Virus record (IMG/VR): IMGVR_UViG_3300042878_000903
Coordinates: 45,969-109,968 of that record
Source: a virus
Direction: 5' to 3' (one strand)
DNA: 64,000 nucleotides
Part shown: positions 19,601 to 27,066 of the stretch, piece after piece
How the letters are laid out: every line of letters begins with the position of its first letter
Numbering within the stretch: position 1 is the stretch's first letter
Program-made: the position numbers and the translations under genes
Notes under the pieces: generated by a model
The model's input: only the letters and a program-made list of their open reading frames with translations
Told to the model about the DNA's origin: nothing
The model's database searches: none

Positions 19601-21147
19601 AATGTTCCAACTTTTAGGAACTGCTCTCCAATTACTGCTAAATCTGCCTTTACTGACTCTAATGCTCTTCTGTATTTACCAGATGCAGACTCAGTCATTG
19701 TTTTTAATTCTCGCTCAGATATGCTAGCAAGATCTTTTGTGCTGGCCTTCATCAAATCTAGTACCTGTAGTGTCTGGCTTCCTTCTTTTCCAAGGTTCTC
19801 AAATAGTGCGTTTATTCTTGCAAATTGAAACTTACCAAATAGTTGTTCAATTGCTCTTGCTCTTTGTAATGGCTCAAGAGAATCTAATGAATCTTTCAGT
19901 GCCATAACTGTTCCAGTTAGATTGCCAGCATTCTTTTCAACTATTCCGCCTAGATCAATGCCAAATCCCATGAACTGCTCTTTGGCAACCTTTGTTGGAT
20001 TAATTATAGATGCTAATGCAGACTTTAATGCGTTTGCTCCTTCTGAAGCATTAATACCACCTTCACGCATTGCAGTTAAATAAAGTGCAAGATCTTGTAT
20101 GTCTCCGCCCAATGCTTTTACAACTGGACCAGCTTTAGGAATTGCTTCTACTAAATCTGCAAGGCTTGTTGAAGTTTGGTTTTCTACTGAGTTTAAAAAG
20201 TCAATTGATTCTGCAAGCTCTTGTGAGTTTTGGCTAAATGCTGTTTGAATTGCAAGAGTAGCTTTCATTGCTTCTTGTCTATCAACTTCACCAAGTACTG
20301 CAAGTCTGGTTGTTTGTCTAGTAGATTCTAGAAGGTCTGCTCCTTCTTTTCCAGTTGCGGCAATGTCCGCAGCTAAACCAATCGTTTCTGTAAAGTTTGC
20401 GCCTAGGGTGGAAGCTAGCTCTCTAGACAATGAAGAAACATCTTTTCTTACCTTTAATAAATCAGCAGCTGATGTTGCTGTTAATCCGCCATAAACCTTT
20501 GTAAGTCTTACAAGACCTTCGTCTGCTTCTTTAAATGCTTTTGCAGCAGCCATTCCAAACGCTGCTAGCGGTACAGTAAGTCCTACTGTAAGCTGTCTAC
20601 CCGCCCATTGTGTATTTTTACCCCAGTTAATAAGTTGGTTTGATCCATCCATCATTACCTTATTCATGATAGATAGTTCTTGTCTTAATAATGCAGACTT
20701 ATTCTTGGTTACGTCTAGTCCAGATTGAACCATTACGTTATATTGCATTAACCCTTGAGCATTTTTGCCTAGTGGTTGTATGATTGAGTTTTCAAGCATT
20801 ACTTGCTGTTTAGCTAAGTCTCTAACTAATGAGCTAGTTTTTTGTGTATGTCCTTGCCAGGTTCTAAAATATTGTCCTAGCTTCATTCTTCCGCTATCTA
20901 GGTTCTGTCCGAACTTAGATACGTCTGAGGTTAGTGTTACGAAGTGTCTGGCAAACTGGCCAGTGGAGCGCATGGTTTCGTCAAACTGACGATTCATTAC
21001 TCCAACTTGGCTAGTTAAATTTTTATTTAAACCAATTGTTGTAGCTTGAAGTTTTAGAAGTTGGGAGGTCACCGCTTGTAACTGCGCTGTTAGGCTACTA
21101 AAATTAGCCGTCGCAGTTATGTTGGTAACTATATTTTGATCTGCCAA
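13648..21147 (-). CDS. Tape measure protein
   Basis: At 2499 residues this is the largest gene. It sets tail length and enters the cell with the DNA. The N-terminal ~620 residues show the helical tape-measure core, with AFKEADEGLVRLTKVYGG and KEGGINASEGANALKSALAS-like segments, then a hydrophobic stretch (VLGFIGSLTAVAGPIIMLTG). The tape-measure motif VGEKGPE occurs twice, near residues 1436 and 2403. A Gly/Ala/Met-rich hydrophobic region lies at about 1640-1735. Residues ~1020-1310 form an unfamiliar basic helical insert. A C-terminal coiled coil precedes the end. At ~1.5 angstrom per residue the tail could exceed 350 nm (inference). Confidence 0.9.
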   Translation of the reverse strand: MADQNIVTNITATANFSSLTAQLQAVTSQLLKLQATTIGLNKNLTSQVGVMNRQFDETMRSTGQFARHFVTLTSDVSKFGQNLDSGRMKLGQYFRTWQGHTQKTSSLVRDLAKQQVMLENSIIQPLGKNAQGLMQYNVMVQSGLDVTKNKSALLRQELSIMNKVMMDGSNQLINWGKNTQWAGRQLTVGLTVPLAAFGMAAAKAFKEADEGLVRLTKVYGGLTATSAADLLKVRKDVSSLSRELASTLGANFTETIGLAADIAATGKEGADLLESTRQTTRLAVLGEVDRQEAMKATLAIQTAFSQNSQELAESIDFLNSVENQTSTSLADLVEAIPKAGPVVKALGGDIQDLALYLTAMREGGINASEGANALKSALASIINPTKVAKEQFMGFGIDLGGIVEKNAGNLTGTVMALKDSLDSLEPLQRARAIEQLFGKFQFARINALFENLGKEGSQTLQVLDLMKASTKDLASISERELKTMTESASGKYRRALESVKADLAVIGEQFLKVGTFVLNAIDGIVKFIGNLPGPIKAVLGFIGSLTAVAGPIIMLTGVLANFFGYIIKGILALKNIGKGGTGFKLLTPELMAASSAAKNVEQSFYSDTKAAATFSDAVLTLAASFEKLKQSAMSSTVATSNSMSTIAGNPVMRGGGRIVDKDNPLVGKSYSRDMSHVIPTGSKTAEQRAGETIFSTVPGPKPVNLRLSNSPQTYMSDDLPRIPGVTSVNGVSNGIVAAEAAKWHSMTAALAMQSKAEIALLKTEIAATGTVTASLSDSYQALLPQMTKITSLAADETALIVKQLQAGKITVEAARAKIFALNRQVEVMLAQTAQGVATAQARSINLGMVPLTSQPVVSAAGKSNMKELFHKSDTSKLVDSIARGLGVRTSGAGYSIQTTKPRFNAGGKIEDFGQNKTRVSGPASISYDDRMGSVPLGGYVLNQEASLDPKNAALVAAAPSTHKKSSGNITALLTPQETVFGPGIQDNPELFAAVDAANNGRPLPGNMGGGKISLSTSNYGAINPAVMGKILAQLFKRNPKLSREMLRGRDMSLSGAEARAYQDSVFGTALRSSSKELSRQYYFVGNWGGRLRASVNTALSHGAAKKADIVSDLMHGSSQQALPSLTRFLQVNKVPPDKIALLTDRARTNIVSGLSGTGKIGEAEWSRLQHKEYLSIAKELRLRKEYLESLNVPGQRRAHSTDPVARGIQAETALNPYGKTDLAKLMEANDANGTRYMGSYRNYGIEKINGEPTALAHMMPKFNNGGIIGNVLKGLAMRRIGAGFGPTGAPKPSMYESAPWGVNSLSIGMAETLFANSGLRKNTQKLFYDKFAAAMAKEKPYGYVKDPKTGALKHGLEPDVLDSIIRQAANDLIADRNIIRQLSPIDKDILKNKYLTWDSKQNTPMTEELKKKIFDIRGNREMGGPVSPGQNYVVGEKGPEIFRPLQSGKIIPGYEIGGVIRNDKDSYGLSGNPAKRAEQLAEKAARAEAAKSYGGQRSFPYAPGLKLPLSGAGSSIDSAFSSIASSLKAGSNKLITSTRMINDQVSYSIRSLVDGSKLYANSITSAAKSIGSSYKRGGSEILVAGVPGAFPGGKEDRAARMASSFKTNAAYSTAAIMHPIQYLKTKGLNPEFGQGAGANMVGMMGGMAAGGAIGGKLGGQNGAMMGSMAGMMGGQMLLPKIGGMITKRAAASAATAGLASAGFGATAAAAAGLVAPLAAVTVAVIAGYKAWKNYKEGQTLNIATFGLTAEAAKKAGLRFTDFGLKIKDTIQDAKDLADANKLIYESMKDGGTPFQMTIAEYKKLKIEVKETFGEQIKALDRQPSNKVPDAVRRIKEQLIAAGMSAEEATKKVYTMLQLSNKKDQSITATLGNAAFKAITDPQTAAVSAVTSFGADTKDQGNKEKAASLNTALMATETGINDLIAKRERLVAKDLTGKTKSLSYAEAEKIMLDQINKSKEAGAVITQGTVDEMAKTNPEVKKMINGSDTVVSVWEKIRLQAQGFTGDLSQLNAAQTKLIADSFAAINTSVVATNSSKDGLLSKQYSALAKLEDKIKSYTKALKGQTVSQQISDRDKLSSLNKQIEANNKLAEARKKALSAAQADADLGRQIEKTRLAMQNAEATGDTQKSQELRLDLESLTSQQQTESQSKAIDKATEAANAPLKAAIEALGNKQQDLADSAALAGESLDSYRKKQAEAIAAIDKVNNSMTALYGNAQAAGKSVEDYVKTNKEAAAGLVAAVEAATGEKMPRYTEYSNYEGGKVVTNKIPVSPQANALSILAKSGAGSAVNEALANSIKGGASLKDVVDAVKGVNGKPALRKDIAVSGNYSNAMEEKEFNGVKTKVLNAQARRSIANNQDLQIGETFIWNGQRYGKSKTNGNIVFMGKAAAGVQGGASGMYLVGEKGPEFVHLKNRANIMPNDVMNTLAAASPRYSFDKRSYNVKGDGAIGASYVVNQNIYASDGMDVEALSNMIIKKAEVVIGQKAKVNVKMVGQGKNI

Positions 21148-21151
21148 CTAC

Positions 21152-21813
21152 CTACTCCTTTTTGTATCCGAGTCCCGCTCCGATACCAAACCCTGCTTCT
21201 GAAGCAAACTGACCTTGTAGTGAAACAACATCGGATGCATCTGCAGTTATTCCAAGAGCCTTTCTTCTTACATCTTCAAAGCTCTTGCTTTCTTCTTGTT
21301 CTTCGGCGCCATCAAGTTCTACGCCTTGTATTGCGGCCAAAAACTTTCTTTTTTCTGATTCAGACTTTTGCATAGATTTAAAAGTTTGAATCAATTCTGG
21401 CATTGAAAGGTTGTCTTCCAATTCCTCGTAATTCTTATAGTTTCCTATTAGAAATACTTCTCCTTCTAATGCAGCTAGATCTAGTTCTGACCAGCTAGAA
21501 CCGCTGCTGCTAGCAAATTTGGATCGTCCATCTTAATGCCACCGCAAACTTCAAGGATGCGATTAATTGTTGGAACATCAAGAGTATCCTCAAATGCGTC
21601 TCTATTTTTTACCAAATCTGGAAGCTGCTTCTCTAGTGCTACTGCACAAGCATCGATTAGGATGGTTAGCGTCTCATCTTCTGTAGTTACTTCTGCTGTC
21701 TTTGCAATAGCTGCCATAAACTTTCTAAGCTCTTTAATTGTTAAAGGCTTTAACTTTACGGTTGCGCCATTTTGTAGTTGAATCTCTTCTACATCATATA
21801 CTGTTGTTGCCAA
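21152..21813 (-). CDS. Tail assembly chaperone, -1 frameshift (G-T) product
   Basis: This is the 220-residue fusion made when ribosomes slip back one base at AAATTTG (21514-21520). The parts are 21813 to 21514, then 21514 to 21152. The -1 frame is open through the junction and continues as SSWSELDLAALEGE, NYEELEDNLSMPEL, KRKFLAAIQGVELD. The segment 'SLSMPEL'-like plus 'KFLAAIQGvdLD' is typical of T-type tail chaperones. Such pairs coat the tape measure before the tail tube polymerises, and the tape measure gene follows five bases later. A separate TTG start at 21421 is possible but would lack the conserved lead-in. Confidence 0.8.
21481..21813 (-). CDS. Tail assembly chaperone, short (G) product
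   Basis: This 110-residue protein is the product when no frameshift happens. It starts at a TTG with AGGAGG six bases before it (AGGAGGATTTAAATTG). It is helical and acidic, with LKPLTIKELRKFMAAIAK and PTINRILEVCGG. Phages make G in excess over the G-T fusion, and the ratio matters for tail assembly. It follows the tail tube gene after a terminator, so it probably has its own transcription signal or relies on read-through. Confidence 0.8.
   Translation of the reverse strand: MATTVYDVEEIQLQNGATVKLKPLTIKELRKFMAAIAKTAEVTTEDETLTILIDACAVALEKQLPDLVKNRDAFEDTLDVPTINRILEVCGGIKMDDPNLLAAAVLAGQN
21514..21520 (-). promoter_or_regulatory. Slippery heptamer for -1 frameshift
   Basis: A AAT TTG read in the G frame matches X XXY YYZ, with both tRNAs able to re-pair as AAA TTT. 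It lies 33 bases before the G stop, and the -1 frame is open across and beyond it. Confidence 0.8.
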
Positions 21814-21876
21814 TTTAAATCCTCCTAGGATCTCGTCTTAATTATTGTATCATATCAGAATTACCAATACAATGAT

Positions 21877-21906
21877 AAAACCCCCCTAATTTCTTAGGGG
21901 GGTTTT
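21877..21906 (-). terminator. Terminator after tail tube gene
   Basis: A nine-base GC-rich stem (CCCCCCTAA/TTAGGGGGG) has a four-base loop, with AAAA and TTTT flanks that make it work in both directions. It lies 22 bases after the tail tube stop on the minus strand. Confidence 0.85.
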
Positions 21907-21928
21907 ACTAATTAATAAGAATTAATTA

Positions 21929-22663
21929 TTATGCGTGGGTTGAAATGATACGGTCAATAATTAGTCCGTATTCCTGACCTACCTTGATGCCGTCTGGAAG
22001 CAAACGGAATGTTACTGGGAATGTTGATGCTGCGTTACGAGCCAAAGAGAACTGTGACTGTTGTACAGAAAGAACACGACGTGCATAATATACACGCTCA
22101 GCAATCAAACCTAGTGTACCGTCAGATGCTGCTGTACCACCTTGTGGTGCTGCACCGACTGCAACTAATTGACGCTCATTTGGAGCTGCTCCTAGAGCAC
22201 CTGCCTCAAGACCAAGTGTGCTCTTTGCAGCAGCAGCTGTTCCTGAATTTGATAAAGTTGATGTTCCTTGACCAAATACGGCTAGAATGTTCTCAAGAGT
22301 ACCTTCTGCCATTTCTGTTGCGATCATAACTTCCATTGACTCCTTGAAAAGCTTTGCTGTATCAAGAAGCTGATCTACTGTTACTGAACCGTATGATGGG
22401 TTGTAAGTAATTTGAAGACCGTTGTTTGTGTAACCTACGTTACGGAATTTGTTTGTTGCATCTGCATTTAGAGTTTCTGTATAAGACTTTCCTGCTGTCT
22501 TAACTGCTGGGGTTCCAGTTGAAGTTTCGTTTTCGAAAGCTACACCTGCTGCTGAACCTGGCTCCATGTTTTCTACATATCCTGATGTTGTGATGTCTTT
22601 AGTAGACAAAAAGAGCGGTGAAGCTCCAACAAGAATATTTTTAGCATTGTTATACTTTGCCAT
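21929..22663 (-). CDS. Major tail tube protein
   Basis: This 244-residue protein, with an upstream promoter and its own strong terminator, fits a highly expressed tail tube subunit. It begins MAKYNNAKNILVGASPLF and has the features of tail tube proteins: GLQITYNPSYGSVTVDQLLD, a long insertion loop, and a C-terminal FRLLPDGIKVGQEYGLIIDR. AGGAGGTAGT precedes the ATG. It stands between the tail terminator and the chaperones, the expected order. Confidence 0.8.
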   Translation of the reverse strand: MAKYNNAKNILVGASPLFLSTKDITTSGYVENMEPGSAAGVAFENETSTGTPAVKTAGKSYTETLNADATNKFRNVGYTNNGLQITYNPSYGSVTVDQLLDTAKLFKESMEVMIATEMAEGTLENILAVFGQGTSTLSNSGTAAAAKSTLGLEAGALGAAPNERQLVAVGAAPQGGTAASDGTLGLIAERVYYARRVLSVQQSQFSLARNAASTFPVTFRLLPDGIKVGQEYGLIIDRIISTHA

Positions 22664-22756
22664 GCTGTACTACCTCCTGTTAAATAAATATATATATATA
22701 TTGACTTACTGTAAATCTTTAAATCAAGCTGGCTAGGCTCATTTCCTCTTGGTATA

Positions 22757-22785
22757 ATTTTATCTTACAATCAACTAAAAGGCAA
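22757..22785 (-). promoter_or_regulatory. Promoter for tail tube gene
   Basis: On the minus strand TTGCCT, a 17-base spacer and TAAAAT lie about 94 bases before the tail tube ATG. An AT-rich leader with a TATATATATATA run follows. Boosting tail tube expression would explain it. Confidence 0.5.
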
Positions 22786-22786
22786 A

Positions 22787-23293
22787 CTAATCAAATCTAC
22801 CGTTTGGACCTACTGTTCTGGAGTATTTGACTTCTAGTATTACGTCGGCGGCTAGAAAGCCTGCAAGCTCCTCAGATGGCTCTGTAGGAGACATGTCTAC
22901 AATTAAGGTATTGTGAAATATTATTTTGTCTGTAGATCTTGACCTGTTTAGGTCTCTGGCAGAATCGTCCATTCTCCTGAATACGTCCATCATCATATTT
23001 CTAATGGCATTTATTTCGGCGTGGTCTACTGAGTAGATTGTAAATGATATCTTTTCGCAACATATCATCCAGTTCTCTTCGTATGTGCTACCTATCTTGT
23101 CATAAACAATATGGGTCTTACCGCTTAAAAATTGGCTCATTTCTGGAGCTTGCTGAACTGGAATAATTGGAATTATTGATTCGCCTAAATTGTCGCTATA
23201 ATATGAGTTAGGATCTACTAGGCTATTGAGTATAAGTTCTTGCCATAAGTGTTTTCTAATTTCATACATTGCATCTATATTATAATTTACCAT
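22787..23293 (-). CDS. Tail terminator protein
   Basis: This 168-residue protein lies between the head-tail joining genes and the tail tube, the standard place for the tail terminator that caps the tube. It has an N-terminal helix (YEIRKHLWQELIL) and a ferredoxin-like strand-helix pattern (SFTIYSVDHAEINAIRNMMM ... DVILEVKYSR). The preceding gene overlaps its ATG by one base. The assignment is by pattern and position. Confidence 0.65.
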   Translation of the reverse strand: MVNYNIDAMYEIRKHLWQELILNSLVDPNSYYSDNLGESIIPIIPVQQAPEMSQFLSGKTHIVYDKIGSTYEENWMICCEKISFTIYSVDHAEINAIRNMMMDVFRRMDDSARDLNRSRSTDKIIFHNTLIVDMSPTEPSEELAGFLAADVILEVKYSRTVGPNGRFD

Positions 23294-24087
23294 TATGCTG
23301 CTCCTCCAAATTGTTCAGTTAATGCTGAGTCCGCCTGTAGTCTAATTGTACCTGGACTAAAAGAATAACGCACCTTGGATATAGAAGAAGGAACCCTCAT
23401 TGCTTTTTCAAATTTGGATCCGAATATATTTTGAAATCCAGACGCTTTTATAGAATGAGATACCATAGGTCCACTAAAATATCTGCTATATGCAAGATTG
23501 AATTGATTAGTAGATGCTCTACCGCCTGGGCTTCTTACTGTAACTGACTTACCCTTTGGCATAAATACAACTTCTCCATCAATTTCAAATACCAGCCTTT
23601 CAGCTGATTTTGGTCTGATTGTAATTGGCATACCTTTTTCCATTACCGCAGCTTTATTTGCAAAAACGTATCTGCTCTTCTGTTTTCTATTTTTTGTAGG
23701 CACGGAAGATTTAGATAATTTTAAATCATAATTAATTTTAAATGAAAGTCCAACTGAATCCATTCTATTTAGTTTAAATAATCTACCAGCAGTTTGCCCA
23801 GTTTTATTCCATTCATATACATGGTGTAATGATTTTGGCTTTGTACGAGCTTGTGAGTCTATGAATAAACCAAAGTCCTGATCTATCTGGTTAAATATTG
23901 TAGTTTTAAAAAGTCTTTGAAAGGACTTATTTGCCGTAAGCTTTGCTGCTACATTTGCCTGGTAATATAAAAATGCAGATATCTGTGCTACGTTACTATC
24001 TTTAACAACTCCAGCAGCAGATGAACCGACCATTAATCTTTCTAGGCCAGACGCCGCTTGTAGTAGTGCTACTCCGTTAGTCTCCAA
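23293..24087 (-). CDS. Head-tail connector / neck protein
   Basis: This 264-residue basic protein is found in the connector cluster. It contains HHVYEWNKTGQTAGRLFKLN and VMEKGMPITIRPKSAERLVF, which resemble HK97 gp10-like neck proteins, with an extended N-terminal part. It overlaps the upstream gene by 11 bases and the downstream one by one, so the set is translated together. It probably joins the portal ring to the tail. Confidence 0.6.
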   Translation of the reverse strand: METNGVALLQAASGLERLMVGSSAAGVVKDSNVAQISAFLYYQANVAAKLTANKSFQRLFKTTIFNQIDQDFGLFIDSQARTKPKSLHHVYEWNKTGQTAGRLFKLNRMDSVGLSFKINYDLKLSKSSVPTKNRKQKSRYVFANKAAVMEKGMPITIRPKSAERLVFEIDGEVVFMPKGKSVTVRSPGGRASTNQFNLAYSRYFSGPMVSHSIKASGFQNIFGSKFEKAMRVPSSISKVRYSFSPGTIRLQADSALTEQFGGAA

Positions 24088-24505
24088 TTATCTGGTTCTC
24101 CGACCTTTTGGCAATTGAGTTATATGCCATAAGTGTTCCAAACGGATCTGTAATTGGTGTTGAGCTTACTATCTCAAAAACTGTGGGTGTATCATTTGGG
24201 TAATTCAATTCATACCATATTACATTATTAGATGAATCTTTAATGTTAGTTATCTTTTGTCTATATGTAATTGGTGTTTGTGTTCTAATTTCTATAGTTT
24301 GAGTGTTTTCATATTTAATTGATATAGACCTATTGTCTCCGCTTCTTGCAGAAGATGAGTTAGATATAATTCCTTTTGCAAAACAAGGGAGTGTCTTTTC
24401 ATATATCCAAGACTTTTTAATGGCACCAGTATTTGGGTCCTGATAATCTTCTTGCATATATATATCTACTTTCATATTGAAAATAGAATCGACCAGATTG
24501 TTCAT
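24077..24505 (-). CDS. Head closure protein
   Basis: This 142-residue beta-rich protein begins MNNLVDSIFNMKVDIYMQED and ends with a DPFGTLMAYNSIAKR segment. The size, strand-rich pattern and place after the adaptor match phage head-closure (stopper) proteins. It closes the portal channel after packaging. It overlaps the next gene by 11 bases. Confidence 0.6.
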   Translation of the reverse strand: MNNLVDSIFNMKVDIYMQEDYQDPNTGAIKKSWIYEKTLPCFAKGIISNSSSARSGDNRSISIKYENTQTIEIRTQTPITYRQKITNIKDSSNNVIWYELNYPNDTPTVFEIVSSTPITDPFGTLMAYNSIAKRSENQIIGD

Positions 24506-24506
24506 G

Positions 24507-25487
24507 TTAAATAACTACCATCTTATTTGTAACGTATGGCAGCAATAGCTGGTCTGCATAGTTATTTCCTGTGCCGCTAAATGCTGATGTGTCGTATTGG
24601 AACTGCCAGTCAAATGTTTGTATGCTCTTTATGTATTTATTGCGCCACTCTTTGTCTTTAGAAAAAAAGTCTCTCATTAATTCTATACATGCAAGCTCTA
24701 CTTCGTCTGGAACATTATCCCAGCCATATCTACCAGCAACTCTGTATGTTCCGCCATTTACAAATATACCTCTTCCGCTATCATTAATGCTTGGAGGAAT
24801 CATGCCATTTGCGTAATACACTACATTGTCTAAAGCGTTTGATCTATCCACTCTTAACCCAAATCCACTTTCAGATATGGAAACTGGCATGTTTAAATTA
24901 TTAATACTGTTAATGGTGTCAACCAAAAGCATGTCATTTAAATAAAGCTCGTGTAACTGGTTAATTTTTTGAGGCAATGGCAGGACGTCTGCTCCAGTTG
25001 AATAAACAATATTTACATCATCATATAAATGGAACTGCTGTCCAGTATAATTTTCAATTAATTTTCTAGCATATCGCTCTGCAGCAACTAGGTCAGCAAA
25101 TGTTTTATAATTTGGGTCAGACTGATCAAATCCAAACCCTAATGCATCTGCTGCCTGAGTTAAATCTGCGTATGGAGTTACAACAAAAATCTTATGCTCT
25201 TTTGTTACTAACTGTCCGTCAACCTGATATTCCCATACTAGCTTTAATGATCTAGGTCTGTTTGTAAGAGTCAGTGGCGGGTATACGCTGTATACTCCAA
25301 AGTCTGTGTCTACTTCTTCTGCTGTTTGTGTGTGTAGAATAGTGACTGGATTAATAGATGGAGCAACTGCTGGGTCTTCAGTTATGTCATAAAACTTAAC
25401 TGTTGGAAGTGAATCTGCTCTAGATATGCCGCCTTTCCAAAAGACTCTTTGCTTTACTGGAGCATTTGTTCCTACTATAATTTCCAT
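24507..25487 (-). CDS. Head-tail adaptor protein
   Basis: This 326-residue protein has an N-terminal beta domain (about 1-105) and a helical part typical of head-tail adaptors. The helical part includes FADLVAAERYARKLIENYTG, the DVLPLPQKINQLHELYLNDM strand region and VPDEVELACIELMRDFFSKD. It probably forms the ring directly below the portal. It lies one base upstream of the head-closure gene. Confidence 0.7.
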   Translation of the reverse strand: MEIIVGTNAPVKQRVFWKGGISRADSLPTVKFYDITEDPAVAPSINPVTILHTQTAEEVDTDFGVYSVYPPLTLTNRPRSLKLVWEYQVDGQLVTKEHKIFVVTPYADLTQAADALGFGFDQSDPNYKTFADLVAAERYARKLIENYTGQQFHLYDDVNIVYSTGADVLPLPQKINQLHELYLNDMLLVDTINSINNLNMPVSISESGFGLRVDRSNALDNVVYYANGMIPPSINDSGRGIFVNGGTYRVAGRYGWDNVPDEVELACIELMRDFFSKDKEWRNKYIKSIQTFDWQFQYDTSAFSGTGNNYADQLLLPYVTNKMVVI

Positions 25488-25502
25488 TTTGTGTTGTTAA
25501 GA

Positions 25503-25898
25503 TTAGCCGTAATAATCCTGTACTTCTTTTGGTGTGGCTAAACGAAACCCCTCCTCTATATCAAAAATTTCTTGAGCAGAATCTTTGTGCATTGCTACAA
25601 ATGGGTGTTCTTGTGTAAAAGTGTGGCCCAAAATATCATACCTAAAGTTTGCTCTTGTCATTCTAACTAGTACAGTATCTTCTGTACGCTCTGCCTTTGG
25701 ATCAAATACTGGAAGGACTTCAATTTCCTCTTTTGCATCTTCTATATCTTTTAGTGTCTTGGCATACAGTTCGTATGTAACACCCTCTTCTGATAATGCT
25801 GCGATTATGTCTTGCTTATTCTTAAGTCCTTCTGTTTCAACTGCAAAATCTTCTGCAATTGCTTTTAGTTCTCCGACCTTTAATGTGTCAAAAGACAT
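25503..25898 (-). CDS. Hypothetical protein with SAP/HeH-like N-terminal motif
   Basis: This 131-residue acidic protein begins with a helix-extended-loop-helix pattern (LKVGELKAIAEDFAVETEGL followed by a KQDIIAAL helix) like SAP/Rho-N-type nucleic-acid-binding motifs. The C-terminal half is beta-rich. It lies between the capsid and the adaptor and has its own promoter after the capsid terminator. Similar small proteins sit next to many phage capsid genes. The role is unknown, perhaps head assembly. Confidence 0.6.
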   Translation of the reverse strand: MSFDTLKVGELKAIAEDFAVETEGLKNKQDIIAALSEEGVTYELYAKTLKDIEDAKEEIEVLPVFDPKAERTEDTVLVRMTRANFRYDILGHTFTQEHPFVAMHKDSAQEIFDIEEGFRLATPKEVQDYYG

Positions 25899-25925
25899 TT
25901 ATTACTCCTTTTTCTAGGTAAATCC

Positions 25926-25934
25926 ATTATAGCA
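25926..25934 (-). promoter_or_regulatory. Extended -10 promoter after capsid terminator
   Basis: TGC-TATAAT on the minus strand lies 21 bases downstream of the capsid terminator and 28 bases before the next ATG, which has AAGGAGT. No clear -35 is seen, so the extended -10 probably drives it. Confidence 0.55.
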
Positions 25935-25954
25935 TTGTATAATTAAAATGAAAA

Positions 25955-25976
25955 GCCCCCAAAATTAATTGGGGGC
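25955..25976 (-). terminator. Terminator after major capsid gene
   Basis: Stem GCCCCCAA/TTGGGGGC with a six-base AT loop is followed by TTTT on the minus strand, 22 bases after the capsid stop. Confidence 0.85.
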
Positions 25977-25997
25977 CTCTCTGAGATTAATTCCTAA

Positions 25998-27050
25998 TTA
26001 GGAAGCAACCTTAACGTTCTTTACAACTACCCAAGCGTCTGCCTGCTCGATTTGAACGCCAACACGAGTATACATTGTGTACTCGATTGAGTCCTTACGT
26101 GGCCAGAAGAAGCGGTAAACTGTTACGTCACGCTTTACACCAATTACCACGTTGTTAGGGAATGTCAAGTGGACATCTCCGTGTGATCCTGATGGACTTG
26201 CGTATGTACCAGTTTGTGTCTCTGGAAGAAGTGGAACTTCAACGATTGGAATACCAAATGCGTATGGAGCTACATATCCTGCAGGACCTCCTAGAACAGG
26301 AACATCACCACGGATAATGCCAGAGGCAATATCTTGTGGAGTAACGTTCTGAACGTTCTGTGAGTTAGAGTATAAGTAATCTTGGATCAAGTTTGATCCT
26401 GCAAGGAAGCGAAGGTCTGTACGACGTTGCTTGTACTTACGTGGAAGAGCCTTAAGTGCTGAGTTGAATACTGCACGGGAGATATTAGCTCCTGCTGCAT
26501 CTACTACACGACCAGAGGTCTTAGCTTTCTTTACAACACCATTAAATGACTTGTAAAGAGCATCGGTTGTTAGAGATTCGTCACCGTTAAGAATAACATC
26601 TTCGATGTCATTTCCTGCTTGTGTCGCCATCAAACGTGCAATGTGATCTTCTAGATCTGCACCCTCGATGTTATCTTCTAGTGATTCTGTTGAAAGCTCC
26701 CAGTCCATGCGTAGCTTCTTTGTTGTTAAAGAGATCTTTGAGAAAGTTACAGCTGAGTTAACACCTGTATTGTCTCCTTCGGATGCAAGCTTAACAAGCT
26801 TCTCTCCTACTGACATACGATCAATTTCTGTTGTGTCTGACTTCATTCGAACTGTACGTGCGACTTTTCCAATTACGGTTGAATCGAACATATAGTCTAG
26901 GAAGCGAGCTGATTGTTCTGGATTAAGAAGACCACCGTTGCCAGCCTCAGCTGCTACGTGTGTTCCACTTGTTGCTCCAGTTGATGATGCGAATCCAGCT
27001 GTAGCTGTTGTGCCTGCTGCGATTGCTTTTTCTAATGTTTCATTACTCAT
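25998..27050 (-). CDS. Major capsid protein (HK97 type)
   Basis: This 350-residue protein forms the icosahedral shell. It directly follows the protease-scaffold gene and is followed by a strong terminator, as expected for the most abundant protein. HK97-like features include QSARFLDYMFDSTVIGKVAR, KLRMDWELSTESLEDNIEG, a central ALPRKYKQRRTDLRFLAGSN and a strand-rich C terminus (YTMYTRVGVQIEQADAWVVV). The N-terminal ~30 residues are Ala/Gly/Thr-rich and may be removed at maturation. Confidence 0.88.
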   Translation of the reverse strand: MSNETLEKAIAAGTTATAGFASSTGATSGTHVAAEAGNGGLLNPEQSARFLDYMFDSTVIGKVARTVRMKSDTTEIDRMSVGEKLVKLASEGDNTGVNSAVTFSKISLTTKKLRMDWELSTESLEDNIEGADLEDHIARLMATQAGNDIEDVILNGDESLTTDALYKSFNGVVKKAKTSGRVVDAAGANISRAVFNSALKALPRKYKQRRTDLRFLAGSNLIQDYLYSNSQNVQNVTPQDIASGIIRGDVPVLGGPAGYVAPYAFGIPIVEVPLLPETQTGTYASPSGSHGDVHLTFPNNVVIGVKRDVTVYRFFWPRKDSIEYTMYTRVGVQIEQADAWVVVKNVKVAS

Positions 27051-27066
27051 TTTTATTTCACCTACC

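Noticed and set aside
18884-19828. Plus-strand frames of 85 and 137 residues inside the tape measure gene
   Set aside because: They are opposite-strand shadows of a 2499-residue coding sequence with no promoter or ribosome-binding site.
21152-21421. Independent 89-residue gene starting at TTG 21421
   Set aside because: The frame is open upstream through the chaperone junction and the conserved NYEELE lead-in lies before this start; the -1 frameshift explains it better.
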